Shown here piece after piece: positions 44,390-53,332 of a stretch of DNA of 64,000 bases (the first letter of the stretch is position 1; each line of letters opens with the position of its first letter). Both the position numbers and the translations under genes were made by a program. The notes beneath the pieces were generated by a model. That model was not told the origin of the DNA. It did not search any database and saw only the letters and a program-made list of their open reading frames with translations. Origin of the DNA: Streptomyces sp. NBC_01296 (GTDB taxonomy: Bacteria > Actinomycetota > Actinomycetes > Streptomycetales > Streptomycetaceae); NCBI RefSeq assembly GCF_035984415.1, contig NZ_CP130720.1:3782001-3846000 (forward strand). The letters run 5' to 3'.

Positions 44390-44418
44390 GGTTGGGGCCC
44401 CAGAGGGCCCCAGAGGTG

Positions 44419-44802
44419 TTACTTGACCTCGACAGCCGCGCCGGCAGCCTTGAGGGACTCGGCGGCCTTGTCAGCGGCCTCCTTGGCGACCTTCTCGAGG
44501 ACCGGCTTCGGAGCGCCGTCCACGAGGTCCTTGGCCTCCTTCAGACCCAGGGAGGTCAGCTCGCGCACGACCTTGATGACCTGGATCTTCTTGTCGCCGG
44601 CACCGGTGAGGATGACGTCGAACTCGTCCTGCTCCTCGGCGGCCTCGGGGGCAGCGCCACCCTGACCCGGGGCGGCAACGGCGACGGCCGCGGCGGCGGT
44701 GACGTCGAACTTCTCCTCGAAGGCCTTCACGAACTCGGAGAGCTCGATGAGGGTCATCTCCTCGAACTGGGCGAGGAGGTCGTCCTGAGAGAGCTTCGCC
44801 AT
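44419..44802 (-). CDS. rplL: 50S ribosomal protein L7/L12
   Basis: The multicopy stalk protein that recruits translational GTPases. The 127-residue product starts [20 protein letters not shown], has an Ala-rich hinge ([20 protein letters not shown]) and the C-terminal domain with [20 protein letters not shown], the GTPase-contact segment. The ATG at 44802 has GGAAGG upstream. It follows rplJ by 110 nt. Confidence 0.98.
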   Translation of the reverse strand: MAKLSQDDLLAQFEEMTLIELSEFVKAFEEKFDVTAAAAVAVAAPGQGGAAPEAAEEQDEFDVILTGAGDKKIQVIKVVRELTSLGLKEAKDLVDGAPKPVLEKVAKEAADKAAESLKAAGAAVEVK

Positions 44803-44912
44803 GATGGGCGATCCTTCCACTAATTCGGCAGGTGCCGGATGTATATAGAGGCGGGCGTAACGGCCCGCTACGACCCACGCACTAGGCGGCGTGGATCAGT
44901 GCGCGAGCCGAA

Positions 44913-45443
44913 TTACTCGGCACCGCCCTGCTCGGCGAGCTTGACGCGAAGCGCTTCCGCGGTGCGGACGAACTTCGACGGCAGCGCCTGGAAGAGCGAG
45001 GCAGCCTGAGACTGCTTGCCCTTGAACGCGCCGGCCAGCTTGCTGAGCAGAACCTCGCGGGACTCGAGGTCCGCAAGCTTCTTGATCTCATCGGCGGTGA
45101 GCGCCTTACCATCAAGGACACCCGCCTTGATGATGAGGTTCGGGTTGTCCTTGGCGAAGTCACGCAGGCTCTTCGCCGACTCCACCGGGTCACCGGTGAT
45201 GAAGGCGACCGCGGTCGGACCAGCAAAGTGCTCGTCCAGCGCGGTGATCCCGGCCTGGTTGGCCGCAATCTTGGTCAGCGTGTTCTTCACCACGGCGTAC
45301 TGGGCGTTCTCACCAAGGGAGCGACGCAGCGTCTTGAGCTGCGCGACGGTGAGACCCCGGTACTCGGTCAGCACGGCGGCGTTCGAGCTCTGGAACGCGT
45401 CCTTGAGCTCGGCTACCGATGCAGCCTTGTTGGGCGTCGGCAT
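44913..45443 (-). CDS. rplJ: 50S ribosomal protein L10
   Basis: L10 anchors L7/L12 dimers to the stalk base and, bound to L12, represses its own mRNA in many bacteria. The 176-residue product starts [20 protein letters not shown] and contains [20 protein letters not shown]. The ATG at 45443 has GGAAGGAGG upstream. A leader of about 200 nt precedes it. Confidence 0.97.
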   Translation of the reverse strand: MPTPNKAASVAELKDAFQSSNAAVLTEYRGLTVAQLKTLRRSLGENAQYAVVKNTLTKIAANQAGITALDEHFAGPTAVAFITGDPVESAKSLRDFAKDNPNLIIKAGVLDGKALTADEIKKLADLESREVLLSKLAGAFKGKQSQAASLFQALPSKFVRTAEALRVKLAEQGGAE

Positions 45444-45648
45444 GGTGCGTTCGCCTCCTTCCGGGTGATGAGGACCGCTCAGAAGGGGCTGAAATAAGAA
45501 ACGCCCCGGCGCAGGCGCCAGGGCGTGGCTCAACCGGAACGAATTCCGGGAACCTTCCACAGTCACCTACGCGGGTCGTCCGCATTCAACGGATCCTTCG
45601 GCCACCGAACCCTTGCGGGCACGGCAACGACCAGCGGTCTTTGGCTTC
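45444..45648 (-). promoter_or_regulatory. rplJ leader, L10-leader type
   Basis: About 205 nt from the predicted transcription start to the rplJ ATG. It contains GAAGCCAAAGACCGCTGGTC, which resembles the L10/L12-binding part of known L10 leaders, and then the hairpin ACGCCCTGGCGC/GCGCCGGGGCGT (45501-45526) followed by TTTCTTATTT, a terminator-like form. Together they suggest L10-mediated attenuation. The class assignment is from pattern recall; a covariance-model search would settle it. Confidence 0.55.
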
Positions 45649-45654
45649 TCGTGA

Positions 45655-45684
45655 AGAGTACGTGACCCGGCAGCGGTCAGGCAA
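45655..45684 (-). promoter_or_regulatory. Promoter of rplJ-rplL
   Basis: Minus strand TTGCCT (45679-45684), 18-nt spacer, TACTCT (45655-45660): a plausible sigma-HrdB promoter. It lies after the rplA terminator and before the L10-type leader. Confidence 0.5.
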
Positions 45685-45728
45685 ATCGGTCAGCGTCCGA
45701 GGCCGTCCGAAGCCGTCCGGAAGCGAGA

Positions 45729-45772
45729 AAACGGGCCCCTCGCCGCCCTGTGAGGGGGCGAGGGGCCCGTTT
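45729..45772 (-). terminator. Terminator after rplA
   Basis: Perfect 16-bp inverted repeat AAACGGGCCCCTCGCC (45729-45744) with its complement at 45757-45772; loop 12 nt. It begins 36 nt after the rplA stop and separates rplKA from rplJL. Confidence 0.85.
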
Positions 45773-45808
45773 CAGCCACTCAGGTGAGCCGGAGGCTCAG
45801 CGTGGGGC

Positions 45809-46537
45809 TCAGACAGCGGCCGGGTCTTCCTCGACGAGGAGGTTCCGGGTGCGGTTCGAGTCCAGCTGGATGCCGGGGCCCATCGTGGTGCTCAGGGCGG
45901 CCTTCTTGATGTAGCGGCCCTTCGCGGCGGACGGCTTCAGACGAAGGATCTCGTCCAGGGCCGCGCCGTAGTTCTCGACCAGCTGCTCATCGGAGAAGGA
46001 GACCTTGCCGATGATGAAGTGCAGGTTCGAGTGCTTGTCGACGCGGAACTCGATCTTGCCACCCTTGATCTCGGTGACAGCCTTCGCGACGTCCATCGTG
46101 ACGGTGCCGGTCTTCGGGTTCGGCATGAGGCCACGGGGACCGAGCACGCGGCCGAGGCGGCCGACCTTGCCCATGAGGTCCGGGGTGGCCACAACGGCGT
46201 CGAACTCGTTCAGGCGGTTGCCCTTGGCGATCTCGTTGATCAGCTCGTCGTCGCCGACAATGTCGGCGCCGGCGGCTTCCGCGGCCGCAGCACGGTCACC
46301 GGTCGCGAAGACCAGGACCCGGGCGGTCTTGCCGGTGCCGTGCGGGAGGTTCACGGTGCCGCGGACCATCTGGTCGGCCTTGCGCGGGTCGACACCCAGG
46401 CGGAAGGCGACCTCGACGGTGCTGTCGAACTTGGTCGCGGAGGTCTCCTTGGCGAGACGGACGGCCTCGAGCGGGGCGTACAGCTTCTCCCGGTCGACCT
46501 TGGCGTCCGCAGCGCGGAGAGTCTTGCTGCGCTTCAC
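45809..46537 (-). CDS. rplA: 50S ribosomal protein L1
   Basis: L1 forms the mobile stalk at the E site; it represses rplKA translation in many bacteria. The 242-residue product starts [20 protein letters not shown] and contains [20 protein letters not shown], the family signature. It follows rplK by 87 nt. Confidence 0.98.
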   Translation of the reverse strand: MKRSKTLRAADAKVDREKLYAPLEAVRLAKETSATKFDSTVEVAFRLGVDPRKADQMVRGTVNLPHGTGKTARVLVFATGDRAAAAEAAGADIVGDDELINEIAKGNRLNEFDAVVATPDLMGKVGRLGRVLGPRGLMPNPKTGTVTMDVAKAVTEIKGGKIEFRVDKHSNLHFIIGKVSFSDEQLVENYGAALDEILRLKPSAAKGRYIKKAALSTTMGPGIQLDSNRTRNLLVEEDPAAV

Positions 46538-46624
46538 TTCTGCTCCTGTATTTCGGCTTCAGGCATGGAGTCGTGGTGCGGACCAGCGCTTGGCCCTACC
46601 ACTGGTGGTGCTGGGGTGGCTGGA

Positions 46625-47059
46625 TCAGCCTTCGACCGTGACGCCCATCGAGCGCGCGGTGCCGGCGATGATCTTCATCGCGGCATCGACGTCGTTGGCG
46701 TTGAGGTCGGGCATCTTCAGCTCGGCGATCTCGCGGACCTGGGCGCCGGTGAGCTTGGCGACCTTGGTCTTGTGCGGCTCGCCGGAGCCCTTCTCGATGC
46801 CCGCGGCCTTCAGGATCAGGCGCGCGGCCGGCGGAGTCTTGGTGATGAAGGTGAAGGAGCGGTCGTCGTAGACCGTGATCTCCACCGGCACGACCATGCC
46901 ACGCTGCGACTCGGTCGCGGCGTTGTAGGCCTTGCAGAACTCCATGATGTTGACGCCGTGCTGACCGAGCGCGGGGCCGACCGGCGGAGCCGGGTTGGCC
47001 GCACCGGCCTTGATCTGGAGCTTGATAAGCCCCGTGACCTTCTTCTTCTTGGGAGGCAT
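46625..47059 (-). CDS. rplK: 50S ribosomal protein L11
   Basis: L11 with 23S rRNA forms the GTPase-associated centre, target of thiopeptides and site of RelA activation. The 144-residue product starts [20 protein letters not shown] and has [20 protein letters not shown] with the Pro-rich thiostrepton-contact segment. It ends [12 protein letters not shown]. The nusG terminator and a possible TATTGT box lie upstream. Confidence 0.98.
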   Translation of the reverse strand: MPPKKKKVTGLIKLQIKAGAANPAPPVGPALGQHGVNIMEFCKAYNAATESQRGMVVPVEITVYDDRSFTFITKTPPAARLILKAAGIEKGSGEPHKTKVAKLTGAQVREIAELKMPDLNANDVDAAMKIIAGTARSMGVTVEG

Positions 47060-47164
47060 TGCTCTCTCCGGGTCCTAGTGAGAGTTTTCGCCGCCGATCC
47101 GGTCATCCGGATGGAGGCATACCGCACCACAATAACGGGTATCGGAGCGGGGCTAAAAACCGAG

Positions 47165-47200
47165 CAGGTCAGACCGCCCTTTGCGGGGCGATCTGACCTG
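47165..47200 (-). terminator. Terminator after nusG
   Basis: CAGGTCAGACCGCCC (47165-47179) pairs with the 3' arm ending CGATCTGACCTG (to 47200) with one mismatch. It begins 28 nt after the nusG stop, and TTTTT follows about 9 nt after the hairpin on the minus strand. Confidence 0.75.
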
Positions 47201-47227
47201 TCCGGAAGCTTGCTTCAGAAGATCAGT

Positions 47228-48148
47228 TCAGTTCTTCTGGATCTGGTCGAAGCTGAGCTCGACCGGAGTCTCGCGGCCGAAGATCTCGACGAGGCCCTTG
47301 ACCTTCTTCGAGTCGGGGTTGATCTCGTTGATGGTCGCCTGCAGCGTCGCGAACGGGCCGTCGGTGACGGTGACCGAGTCGCCGACCTCGAAGTCCAGGA
47401 CCTCGATGGTGCGCTTGACGGCGGGCGCGGGCAGGCCGGCCTCTTCCGCGGCGGCCTTGGCGGCCTTCTCCTGCGCCTCCGGGGCGAGCATCTTGACGAT
47501 CTCGTCCAGCGTCAGCGGGTACGGGTCGTACGCGTTGCCGACGAAGCCGGTGACACCGGGGGTGTTGCGGACGACGCCCCAGGACTCGTTCGTCAGATCC
47601 ATGCGGACGAGAACGTAGCCGGGCAGCTTGTTCTGCCGGACGTTCTTGCGCTCGCCGTTCTTGATCTGGACGATCTCTTCCTCGGGCACCTCGGCCTGGT
47701 AGATGAACTCCTCGACGTTCAGCGAGACGGCGCGCTGCTCCAGGTTGGCCTTCACGCGCTTCTCGTAGCCCGCGTAGGTGTGGATCACGTACCACTCGCC
47801 GGGCAGGAGGCGCAGCTCCTCGCGCAGGGCCTGGATGGGGTCGACGGGCTCGGCGGGCTCGGCCTCTTCGGCCTCGTCCGCGGCGGCCTCGACCTCGTCG
47901 GCAGCCTCGGTCTCCTCGGCCGCCTCTTCGTCCTCGTCGGCGGCCTCTTCGATCTCGGCGTCGTCCTCGGACTCGGCGTCGACCTCGTCCTCGATGTGCA
48001 GCGCGGCCTCTTCGGCGGCGACACCGGCCTCGGCGTCGGCGAGCTCGACCTCGTCGGGGTCCACAGCGTCTGCCGCCTCGACGATGTCGAGCGCGTCCTC
48101 GACGGACTCGACGGAGTCGGGGCTCGCGTTCAGGTTCGGGTCAGACAC
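47228..48148 (-). CDS. nusG: Transcription termination/antitermination protein NusG
   Basis: NusG binds RNA polymerase and links it to Rho or the ribosome. The 306-residue product from a GTG at 48148 has an acidic Glu/Asp/Ala-rich N-terminal extension (about 1-110), usual in Streptomyces, then the NGN domain ([20 protein letters not shown]) and the C-terminal KOW domain ([20 protein letters not shown]). The GTG gives [10 protein letters not shown] as in homologues, with AGGAAGAAG upstream. It follows secE after 84 nt. Confidence 0.97.
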   Translation of the reverse strand: MSDPNLNASPDSVESVEDALDIVEAADAVDPDEVELADAEAGVAAEEAALHIEDEVDAESEDDAEIEEAADEDEEAAEETEAADEVEAAADEAEEAEPAEPVDPIQALREELRLLPGEWYVIHTYAGYEKRVKANLEQRAVSLNVEEFIYQAEVPEEEIVQIKNGERKNVRQNKLPGYVLVRMDLTNESWGVVRNTPGVTGFVGNAYDPYPLTLDEIVKMLAPEAQEKAAKAAAEEAGLPAPAVKRTIEVLDFEVGDSVTVTDGPFATLQATINEINPDSKKVKGLVEIFGRETPVELSFDQIQKN

Positions 48149-48196
48149 GGTGGCTGCTTCTTCCTGGATACAAAAGGTGGTCGAACATGCGAAAAC

Positions 48197-48222
48197 GGGC
48201 GGCACCCATCAAGGCGCCGCCC
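48197..48222 (-). promoter_or_regulatory. Small stem-loop between secE and nusG
   Basis: GGGCGGC (48197-48203) pairs with GCCGCCC (48216-48222). It begins 10 nt after the secE stop. Too short to be a certain terminator. Confidence 0.4.
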
Positions 48223-48232
48223 TCCGCGGGGA

Positions 48233-48514
48233 TCAGCCGAAGACGAACTTGATGGCTTCCTGGAACCCATAGTCAATCACGGTCACCAGACCGATCATGA
48301 TGACGACGAAGACAATCACCACGGTGGTGTACGTCGTGAGCTGATTGCGCGTCGGCCAGACGACCTTGCGGAGCTCCGCGACGATCTGGCGGTAGAACAG
48401 TGCAAGCCGGCCCAGAGGACCCTTCTTCCCGCGCTTGCCGCCCTTTCGGGCCTTCTTCTCGCGGGTGTCGTCCTCGGCGTCAGGCATGTCGATGGAGCCC
48501 AGGGCGTCCGTCAC
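48233..48514 (-). CDS. secE: Preprotein translocase subunit SecE
   Basis: SecE clamps SecY in the translocon. The 93-residue product, from a GTG at 48514, reads (V)TDALGSIDMPDAEDDTREKK, then a basic stretch, the amphipathic motif ALFYRQIVAELRKVVWPTRN and one membrane helix (TTVVIVFVVIMIGLVTVIDY). AGGTGAGAG precedes the GTG. It lies between tRNA-Trp and nusG, the conserved actinobacterial order. Confidence 0.95.
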   Translation of the reverse strand: MTDALGSIDMPDAEDDTREKKARKGGKRGKKGPLGRLALFYRQIVAELRKVVWPTRNQLTTYTTVVIVFVVIMIGLVTVIDYGFQEAIKFVFG

Positions 48515-48619
48515 GTCTCTCACCTGAATCCGGGTCGTGGCCGTAGCCGCGCCCGGTTGCGCCGCACGGCGTTGCATCGAAGTACGTACCTGCGCACACA
48601 TCCGAGAAGGAGTGTGGAG

Positions 48620-48692
48620 CAGGGCCGGAGGGACTCGAACCCCCAACCGCTGGTTTTGGAGACCAGTGCTCTACCAATTGAGCTACGACCCT
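48620..48692 (-). tRNA. trpT: tRNA-Trp (CCA)
   Basis: The minus strand begins AGGGTCGTAGCTCAATTGGT and folds into a full cloverleaf: acceptor AGGGTCG with CGGCCCT, anticodon stem CTGGT-CTCCAAA-ACCAG with anticodon CCA, T arm GGTTCGAGTCC. Discriminator G fits tRNA-Trp. No CCA is encoded. It lies 105 nt upstream of secE, the usual trpT-secE-nusG order. Confidence 0.97.
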
Positions 48693-48884
48693 TTGCGTCC
48701 CCCAACCTACCGCATCCAGACGAGTGCACGGAGTGCTCGCGCTCTGGAGTGATCGGCGGGGTCCAACGACAGGTGAGTGTACGTGGTCCGGGCCCTGACG
48801 TCGAACAGAGCACATTTCCGGCTGCTCCGTCCGATGACTGAAACGGTGTGCGGCGTCTCTGGGGCGTCTGGGACGATTGGCCGC

Positions 48885-50111
48885 ATGACCTCTGCAACGC
48901 CTTCCTCCGAGCGCCGGGTGTCCGCCCGTATCGGCGCCATCTCCGAGTCCGCCACCCTCGCCGTGGACGCCAAGGCCAAGGCCCTCAAGGCCGCCGGGCG
49001 CCCGGTCATCGGCTTCGGTGCGGGCGAGCCCGACTTCCCGACCCCGGACTACATCGTCGAGGCGGCGGTCGAGGCCTGCCGCAACCCGAAGTACCACCGC
49101 TACACGCCGGCCGGGGGTCTGCCCGAGCTGAAGACCGCGATCGCCGCGAAGACGCTGCGCGACTCCGGCTACGAGGTCGACGCGTCGCAGGTCCTGGTGA
49201 CCAACGGCGGCAAGCAGGCGATCTACGAGGCGTTCGCCGCCGTCCTGGACCCGGGTGACGAGGTCATCGTCCCGGCTCCGTACTGGACCACCTACCCCGA
49301 GTCGATCCGCCTCGCCGGCGGTGTCCCTGTCGATGTCGTCGCCGACGAGACCACCGGCTACCGCGTGTCCGTCGAGCAGCTCGAGGCCGCCCGCACCGAG
49401 CGCACCAAGGTCGTCCTGTTCGTCTCCCCGTCGAACCCGACCGGCGCCGTGTACTCCGAGGCCGACGCCCGTGCGATCGGCGAGTGGGCGGCCGAGCACG
49501 GCCTGTGGGTCCTGACCGACGAGATCTACGAGCACCTCGTCTACGGCGACGCGAAGTTCACCTCGCTGCCCGTGCTCGTCCCGGCCCTGCGCGACAAGTG
49601 CATCGTCGTCAACGGCGTCGCCAAGACGTACGCCATGACCGGCTGGCGCGTGGGCTGGGTCATCGCCCCGCAGGACGTCATCAAGGCGGCGACGAACCTG
49701 CAGTCGCACGCCACCTCCAACGTCTCCAACGTGGCCCAGGTCGCCGCGCTGGCCGCCGTCTCGGGCAACCTGGACGCGGTCGCGGAGATGCGCAAGGCCT
49801 TCGACCGCCGCCGTCAGACGATGGTCAAGATGCTGAACGAGATCGACGGCGTCCTCTGCCCGACCCCCGAGGGCGCGTTCTACGCGTATCCCTCCGTCAA
49901 GGAGCTCCTCGGCAAGGAGATCCGCGGCAAGCGCCCGCAGACCTCCGTCGAGCTCGCGGCCCTGATCCTGGACGAGGCCGAGGTCGCGGTCGTCCCGGGC
50001 GAGGCCTTCGGCACCCCGGGCTACCTGCGCCTGTCGTACGCCCTGGGCGACGCGGACCTGGTCGAGGGCGTGTCCCGCATCCAGAAGCTCCTCGCCGAGG
50101 CCAAGGCCTAG
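48885..50111 (+). CDS. PLP-dependent aspartate-type aminotransferase (class I)
   Basis: The 408-residue product starts [20 protein letters not shown] and has the fold-type I motifs: [51 protein letters not shown], and the PLP lysine in [14 protein letters not shown] (about residue 240). It resembles the Ib aspartate aminotransferases. ATG 48885 is chosen because the Streptomyces family starts near here; there is no good ribosome site, but GACGAT lies 7 nt upstream, a possible leaderless promoter. It diverges from tRNA-Trp. Substrate (Asp or a broader set) is not settled by sequence. Confidence 0.93.
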   Translation: MTSATPSSERRVSARIGAISESATLAVDAKAKALKAAGRPVIGFGAGEPDFPTPDYIVEAAVEACRNPKYHRYTPAGGLPELKTAIAAKTLRDSGYEVDASQVLVTNGGKQAIYEAFAAVLDPGDEVIVPAPYWTTYPESIRLAGGVPVDVVADETTGYRVSVEQLEAARTERTKVVLFVSPSNPTGAVYSEADARAIGEWAAEHGLWVLTDEIYEHLVYGDAKFTSLPVLVPALRDKCIVVNGVAKTYAMTGWRVGWVIAPQDVIKAATNLQSHATSNVSNVAQVAALAAVSGNLDAVAEMRKAFDRRRQTMVKMLNEIDGVLCPTPEGAFYAYPSVKELLGKEIRGKRPQTSVELAALILDEAEVAVVPGEAFGTPGYLRLSYALGDADLVEGVSRIQKLLAEAKA

Positions 50112-50134
50112 GCCTGAGCGGCCCGCGGAGCGGT

Positions 50135-50182
50135 GAACGGCGGTGGGGCGGGACCCGTACGGGTCCCGCCCCACCGCCGTTC
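50135..50182. terminator. 48-bp perfect palindrome after the aminotransferase gene
   Basis: Left arm 50135-50158 and right arm 50159-50182 are exact complements (24 bp), centred on GTAC. It lies 23 nt after the stop. It can act as a strong terminator in both orientations. Confidence 0.8.
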
Positions 50183-50187
50183 GGGGT

Positions 50188-50203
50188 CCGGGGCCTGCCC
50201 CGG
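50188..50203. repeat. Streptomyces-type GC-rich intergenic repeat fragment
   Basis: GGGTCCGGGGCCTGCCCCGG followed by GGAACGGG, with an inner CCGGGGC/GCCCCGG hairpin. It resembles the element at 55552-55610. Such short dispersed intergenic elements are common in Streptomyces. Confidence 0.4.
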
Positions 50204-50331
50204 GGAACGGGCGAAGGGCGGGTGGGGGACAGCCCCCGCAGGGCCGCACCGGCACCGCTCTCGCGTTCGGGCAAGCCCCCGATCGGTAAAACCCCCTCCC
50301 GCAGAGCGCAGCGGTACGGCAGGATCACCAG

Positions 50332-51351
50332 ATGGAGCACGTACGCGATCTGACGCTTCTGCCGAAAGCCCACCTCCACCTGCACTTCACGGGGTCGATG
50401 CGCCCATCGACCCTCCTGGAGCTCGCCGACAAGTACGGCGTGCGCCTCCCCGACGCCCTCACCGCCGGCGAGCCACCCAAGCTCCGCGCCACCGACGAGC
50501 GCGGCTGGTTCCGCTTCCAGCGCCTCTACGACGCCGCCCGCTCCTGCCTGCGCGAGCCCGAGGACATCCGGCGCCTCGTGCGCGAGGCGGCCGAGGAGGA
50601 CGTGCGGGACGGCAGCGGCTGGCTGGAGATCCAGGTGGATCCCACCTCCTACGCCCCCCTGCTCGGCGGCATGATCCCGGCCGTCGAGATCATCCTGGAC
50701 GCCGTCGACACGGCATCCCGCGAGACCGGGCTCGGCATGCGGGTCCTCATCGCCGCCAACCGCATGAAGCACCCCCTCGACGCCCGGACCCTCGCCCGCC
50801 TCGCCGTCCGCTACGCAGACCGCGGCATCGTCGGCTTCGGGCTCTCCAACGACGAGCGCCGCGGCATGGCCCGCGACTTCGACCGGGCCTTCGCCATCGC
50901 CCGCGAGGGCGGCCTGCTCGCGGCTCCGCACGGCGGTGAGCTCACCGGGCCCGCCTCCGTCCGGGACTGCCTGGACGATCTGCACGCCTCCCGGATCGGC
51001 CACGGCGTACGGGCCGCCGAGGATCCGCGCCTGCTCAAGCGGCTCGCGGACCGGCAGATCACCTGCGAGGTCTGCCCGGCGTCGAACGTCGCCCTCGGGG
51101 TCTACGAGCGGCCCGAGGACGTCCCGCTGCGCACCCTCTTCGAGGCCGGGGTGCCGATGGCGCTGGGCGCGGACGACCCGCTGCTGTTCGGATCCCGGCT
51201 GGCGGCGCAGTACGAGATCGCCCGCCGCCACCACGCCTTCACGGACGCGGAGCTGGCCGAGCTGGCCCGGCAGTCGGTGCGCGGTTCGGCGGCGCCGGAG
51301 GACGTACAGGACAAGCTGCTGGCCGGGATCGACCACTGGCTGGCTTCCTGA
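50332..51351 (+). CDS. add: Adenosine deaminase
   Basis: Hydrolyses adenosine or deoxyadenosine to inosine, for purine salvage. The 339-residue product starts MEHVRDLTLLPKAHLHLHFT, has the metal motif HLHLHFTGSM, the general-acid segment APHGGELTG, the SRIGHGVRA His, and GADDPLLFGS with the Asp pair, so all catalytic residues are present. Family length is normal. It converges with the 138-residue gene, leaving 3 nt between the stops and no hairpin. Confidence 0.95.
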   Translation: MEHVRDLTLLPKAHLHLHFTGSMRPSTLLELADKYGVRLPDALTAGEPPKLRATDERGWFRFQRLYDAARSCLREPEDIRRLVREAAEEDVRDGSGWLEIQVDPTSYAPLLGGMIPAVEIILDAVDTASRETGLGMRVLIAANRMKHPLDARTLARLAVRYADRGIVGFGLSNDERRGMARDFDRAFAIAREGGLLAAPHGGELTGPASVRDCLDDLHASRIGHGVRAAEDPRLLKRLADRQITCEVCPASNVALGVYERPEDVPLRTLFEAGVPMALGADDPLLFGSRLAAQYEIARRHHAFTDAELAELARQSVRGSAAPEDVQDKLLAGIDHWLAS

Positions 51352-51354
51352 GGG

Positions 51355-51771
51355 TCACCGGGTGAGCCGCAGGTCGCCCTCCCAGCAGTCGGCCCGTACC
51401 CGGTCGCCGTCGGGGAAGCCGATCTCCAGCTGCGTGCGCCCGGTCTCCGGCGCCGCGAACTCGGCGACGGTCGCCACGGTGTCCCCGAGGTGGCGCAGGA
51501 AGGGGTGGTCGCCGAGGTCCTCGCCGACCTCGATCCGGCCCCACTCCCCCATGTCGTACGGCTCGTGCGGCGCCGCGGATTCGACGATGAGGCACCAGTC
51601 GGACCCGGTGCTGATCCTGGTGGCCTCGCCCTCGCTGTCGATCAGCCAGACGTCGAGCGGCGCCTCGGAGCGTTCGCCCTCGTAGACGTGCCAGGACGCG
51701 ACGATCCTGCTGATCGTGCGCCCCACCAGGCGGGTGGGGTCCGTACCGGCCCCGTGCAGTGGACAGAGCAT
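51355..51771 (-). CDS. Hypothetical protein next to murB
   Basis: The 138-residue product (MLCPLHGAGTDPTRLVGRTI) has no motif that I recognise, no signal peptide and no membrane helix. It is acidic, with short beta-type stretches (ISRIVASWHVYEGE, WLIDSEGEATRIST). It starts 15 nt after the murB stop on the same strand, so it is probably co-transcribed with murB. It converges with add. Coding is supported by length, GC bias and close packing. Confidence 0.75.
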   Translation of the reverse strand: MLCPLHGAGTDPTRLVGRTISRIVASWHVYEGERSEAPLDVWLIDSEGEATRISTGSDWCLIVESAAPHEPYDMGEWGRIEVGEDLGDHPFLRHLGDTVATVAEFAAPETGRTQLEIGFPDGDRVRADCWEGDLRLTR

Positions 51772-51786
51772 GGCGGCCGGGACTCC

Positions 51787-52842
51787 TCAGATGCTGACGC
51801 CGACCGTCACCGGCTCGTTGACCAGGGTGACGCCGAAGGCCGCGTGGACGCCCGCGACGACCTCGCGGGCCAGGGCGAGGAGGTCCTCGGTGGTGGCCTC
51901 GCCGCGGTTGGTCAGCGCGAGGGTGTGCTTGGTGGAGATCCGGGCCGGGCCGGTGCCGTAGCCCTTGGTGAAACCGGCCTTGTCGATCAGCCAGGCCGCG
52001 CTGGTCTTCGTACGGCCGTCGCCGACGGGGTACGCGGGCGGGGCGGTCTCGGGGCCGAGCCGGTCCTGGGCGCGGGTGAGGAAGGCGGCGTACGCCTCGT
52101 CGCTCAGGATCGGGTTGTGGAAGAAGGAGCCGGCGGACCAGGTGTCGTGGTCGGCGGGATCGAGGACCATGCCCTTGCCGGCGCGCAGGCGCAGTACGGT
52201 CTCGCGGGCCTGCGTGGCCGGGACCCGGTCGCCGGCCTCGACGCCGAGGGCGCGGGCGGTCTCGGGGTACTTGATCGGCGCGGACAGGCCGCCCGCGTCC
52301 TCCAGGGCGAAGCGGACGCGCAGGACGACGTAGCGGTCGGGCTGGTCCTTGAAGGTGCTGCCCCGGTAGCGGAAGGCGCACTCGGCGGCGGTGAGGGTGA
52401 CCGTCTCGCCGGTGGTGCGGTCGTACGCGACGACCTCGGTGATGGTGTCGCAGACCTCCTGGCCGTACGCCCCGACGTTCTGGATCGGGGTGGCACCGGC
52501 GGAGCCGGGGATTCCGGCCAGGCATTCGATGCCGGCCAGGCCCGCCTCGACGCTGCGGGCGACGGCGTCGCTCCAGTTCTCGCCGGCGGCGAGCTCGAGG
52601 CGCGTCCCGTCGAGGTGGAAGCCGGTGGTCGCGATGCGCAGGGCGGTGCCCTCGAAGCCGCGGTCGCCGATGACCAGGTTGCTGCCGCCGCCGATGACGA
52701 GGAGCGGGGTGCCGCTCTCGTCCGCGGTGCGGACGGCGTCGACCACCTCGGCGTCGGTGGTCGCGGTGACCAGACGGGTGGCGGGGCCACCGAGGCGGAA
52801 GGTGGTCAGGGGGGCGAGGGGGGCGTCATGGAGTTCCTGCAC
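51787..52842 (-). CDS. murB: UDP-N-acetylenolpyruvoylglucosamine reductase
   Basis: FAD- and NADPH-dependent second step of UDP-MurNAc synthesis. The 351-residue product from a GTG at 52842 reads (V)QELHDAPLAPLTTFRLGGPA, has the FAD-binding LLVIGGGSNLVIGDRGFEGT and IPGSAGATPIQNVGAYGQEV, and the active-site Ser region SAGSFFHNPILSD. The Tyr loop segment fits type I MurB. No ribosome site is visible, but TACTCT lies 7 nt before the GTG, the form of a leaderless promoter. Confidence 0.95.
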   Translation of the reverse strand: MQELHDAPLAPLTTFRLGGPATRLVTATTDAEVVDAVRTADESGTPLLVIGGGSNLVIGDRGFEGTALRIATTGFHLDGTRLELAAGENWSDAVARSVEAGLAGIECLAGIPGSAGATPIQNVGAYGQEVCDTITEVVAYDRTTGETVTLTAAECAFRYRGSTFKDQPDRYVVLRVRFALEDAGGLSAPIKYPETARALGVEAGDRVPATQARETVLRLRAGKGMVLDPADHDTWSAGSFFHNPILSDEAYAAFLTRAQDRLGPETAPPAYPVGDGRTKTSAAWLIDKAGFTKGYGTGPARISTKHTLALTNRGEATTEDLLALAREVVAGVHAAFGVTLVNEPVTVGVSI

Positions 52843-52849
52843 GTGGACA

Positions 52850-52855
52850 AGAGTA
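52850..52855 (-). promoter_or_regulatory. Putative -10 box of murB (leaderless)
   Basis: TACTCT on the minus strand, 7 nt before the GTG start, with no Shine-Dalgarno sequence between. A leaderless transcript is inferred. Confidence 0.5.
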
Positions 52856-52898
52856 CGGTCCGCACCCCTCGCATCCCTGCGGGGCCACGGACCGTACG

Positions 52899-53297
52899 TC
52901 ACGAGCGGGCGGCCTCCTCGGCGAGCCGGCGCTCGGCTTCGGCCCAGGTGACCGGGAGGGCGGAGGCCGGGGCGATCCAGAAGGTGAAGGCCGATTCCCG
53001 CATGAACGCGGCGGCGGCGCGGGAGCTGGAGCGGTGCGGCTCGCTGCGGGCGAAGCGGTAGAGCGCGTCGCGGTCCTCCCAGGCGGAGAGGGTCAGGAAG
53101 GTCCGGCTGAAGATCCGGGCCCGCAGGGCGACGCCGTGGGCGCCGGGGGCGGAGCGGATCTGGCGGATGATGCCGGGCGCCTTGAGGAAGAACCGGAAGG
53201 CGCCGGCGAGGGTCTCGGTCTCGAAGCGGGAGGCCATGACGTACACCTCGGCGTCGGGAGCGGGCGGGGTGGGCGTGGACCAGGGGATGTCGGGCAT
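52899..53297 (-). CDS. Small protein of the monooxygenase/DUF3291-like dimeric barrel type
   Basis: The 132-residue product starts MPDIPWSTPTPPAPDAEVYV. The segments YVMASRFETE, FLTLSAWEDRDALYRFARSE and HRSSSRAAAAF suggest an alpha/beta ferredoxin-like dimeric barrel seen in antibiotic-biosynthesis monooxygenase and DUF3291 proteins. I cannot name a substrate. AAGGAG lies 8 nt before the ATG at 53297. It is 35 nt after the MFS gene and probably under the same TetR control. Confidence 0.75.
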   Translation of the reverse strand: MPDIPWSTPTPPAPDAEVYVMASRFETETLAGAFRFFLKAPGIIRQIRSAPGAHGVALRARIFSRTFLTLSAWEDRDALYRFARSEPHRSSSRAAAAFMRESAFTFWIAPASALPVTWAEAERRLAEEAARS

Positions 53298-53332
53298 GGC
53301 GTGGACTCCTTTCCGTTGCGGTCCGGTGCCGG

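Larger units (their letters stand above)
43821..44418. other. Gap between rplL and rpoB: leader and unexplained sequence
   Basis: 598 nt with no recognised gene. It holds the rpoB leader hairpin (43890-43920), a cluster of CGGATC copies (44164-44200) and the rplL terminator (44358-44389). A promoter for rpoBC is expected here; I cannot point to a convincing box pair. Confidence 0.55.
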
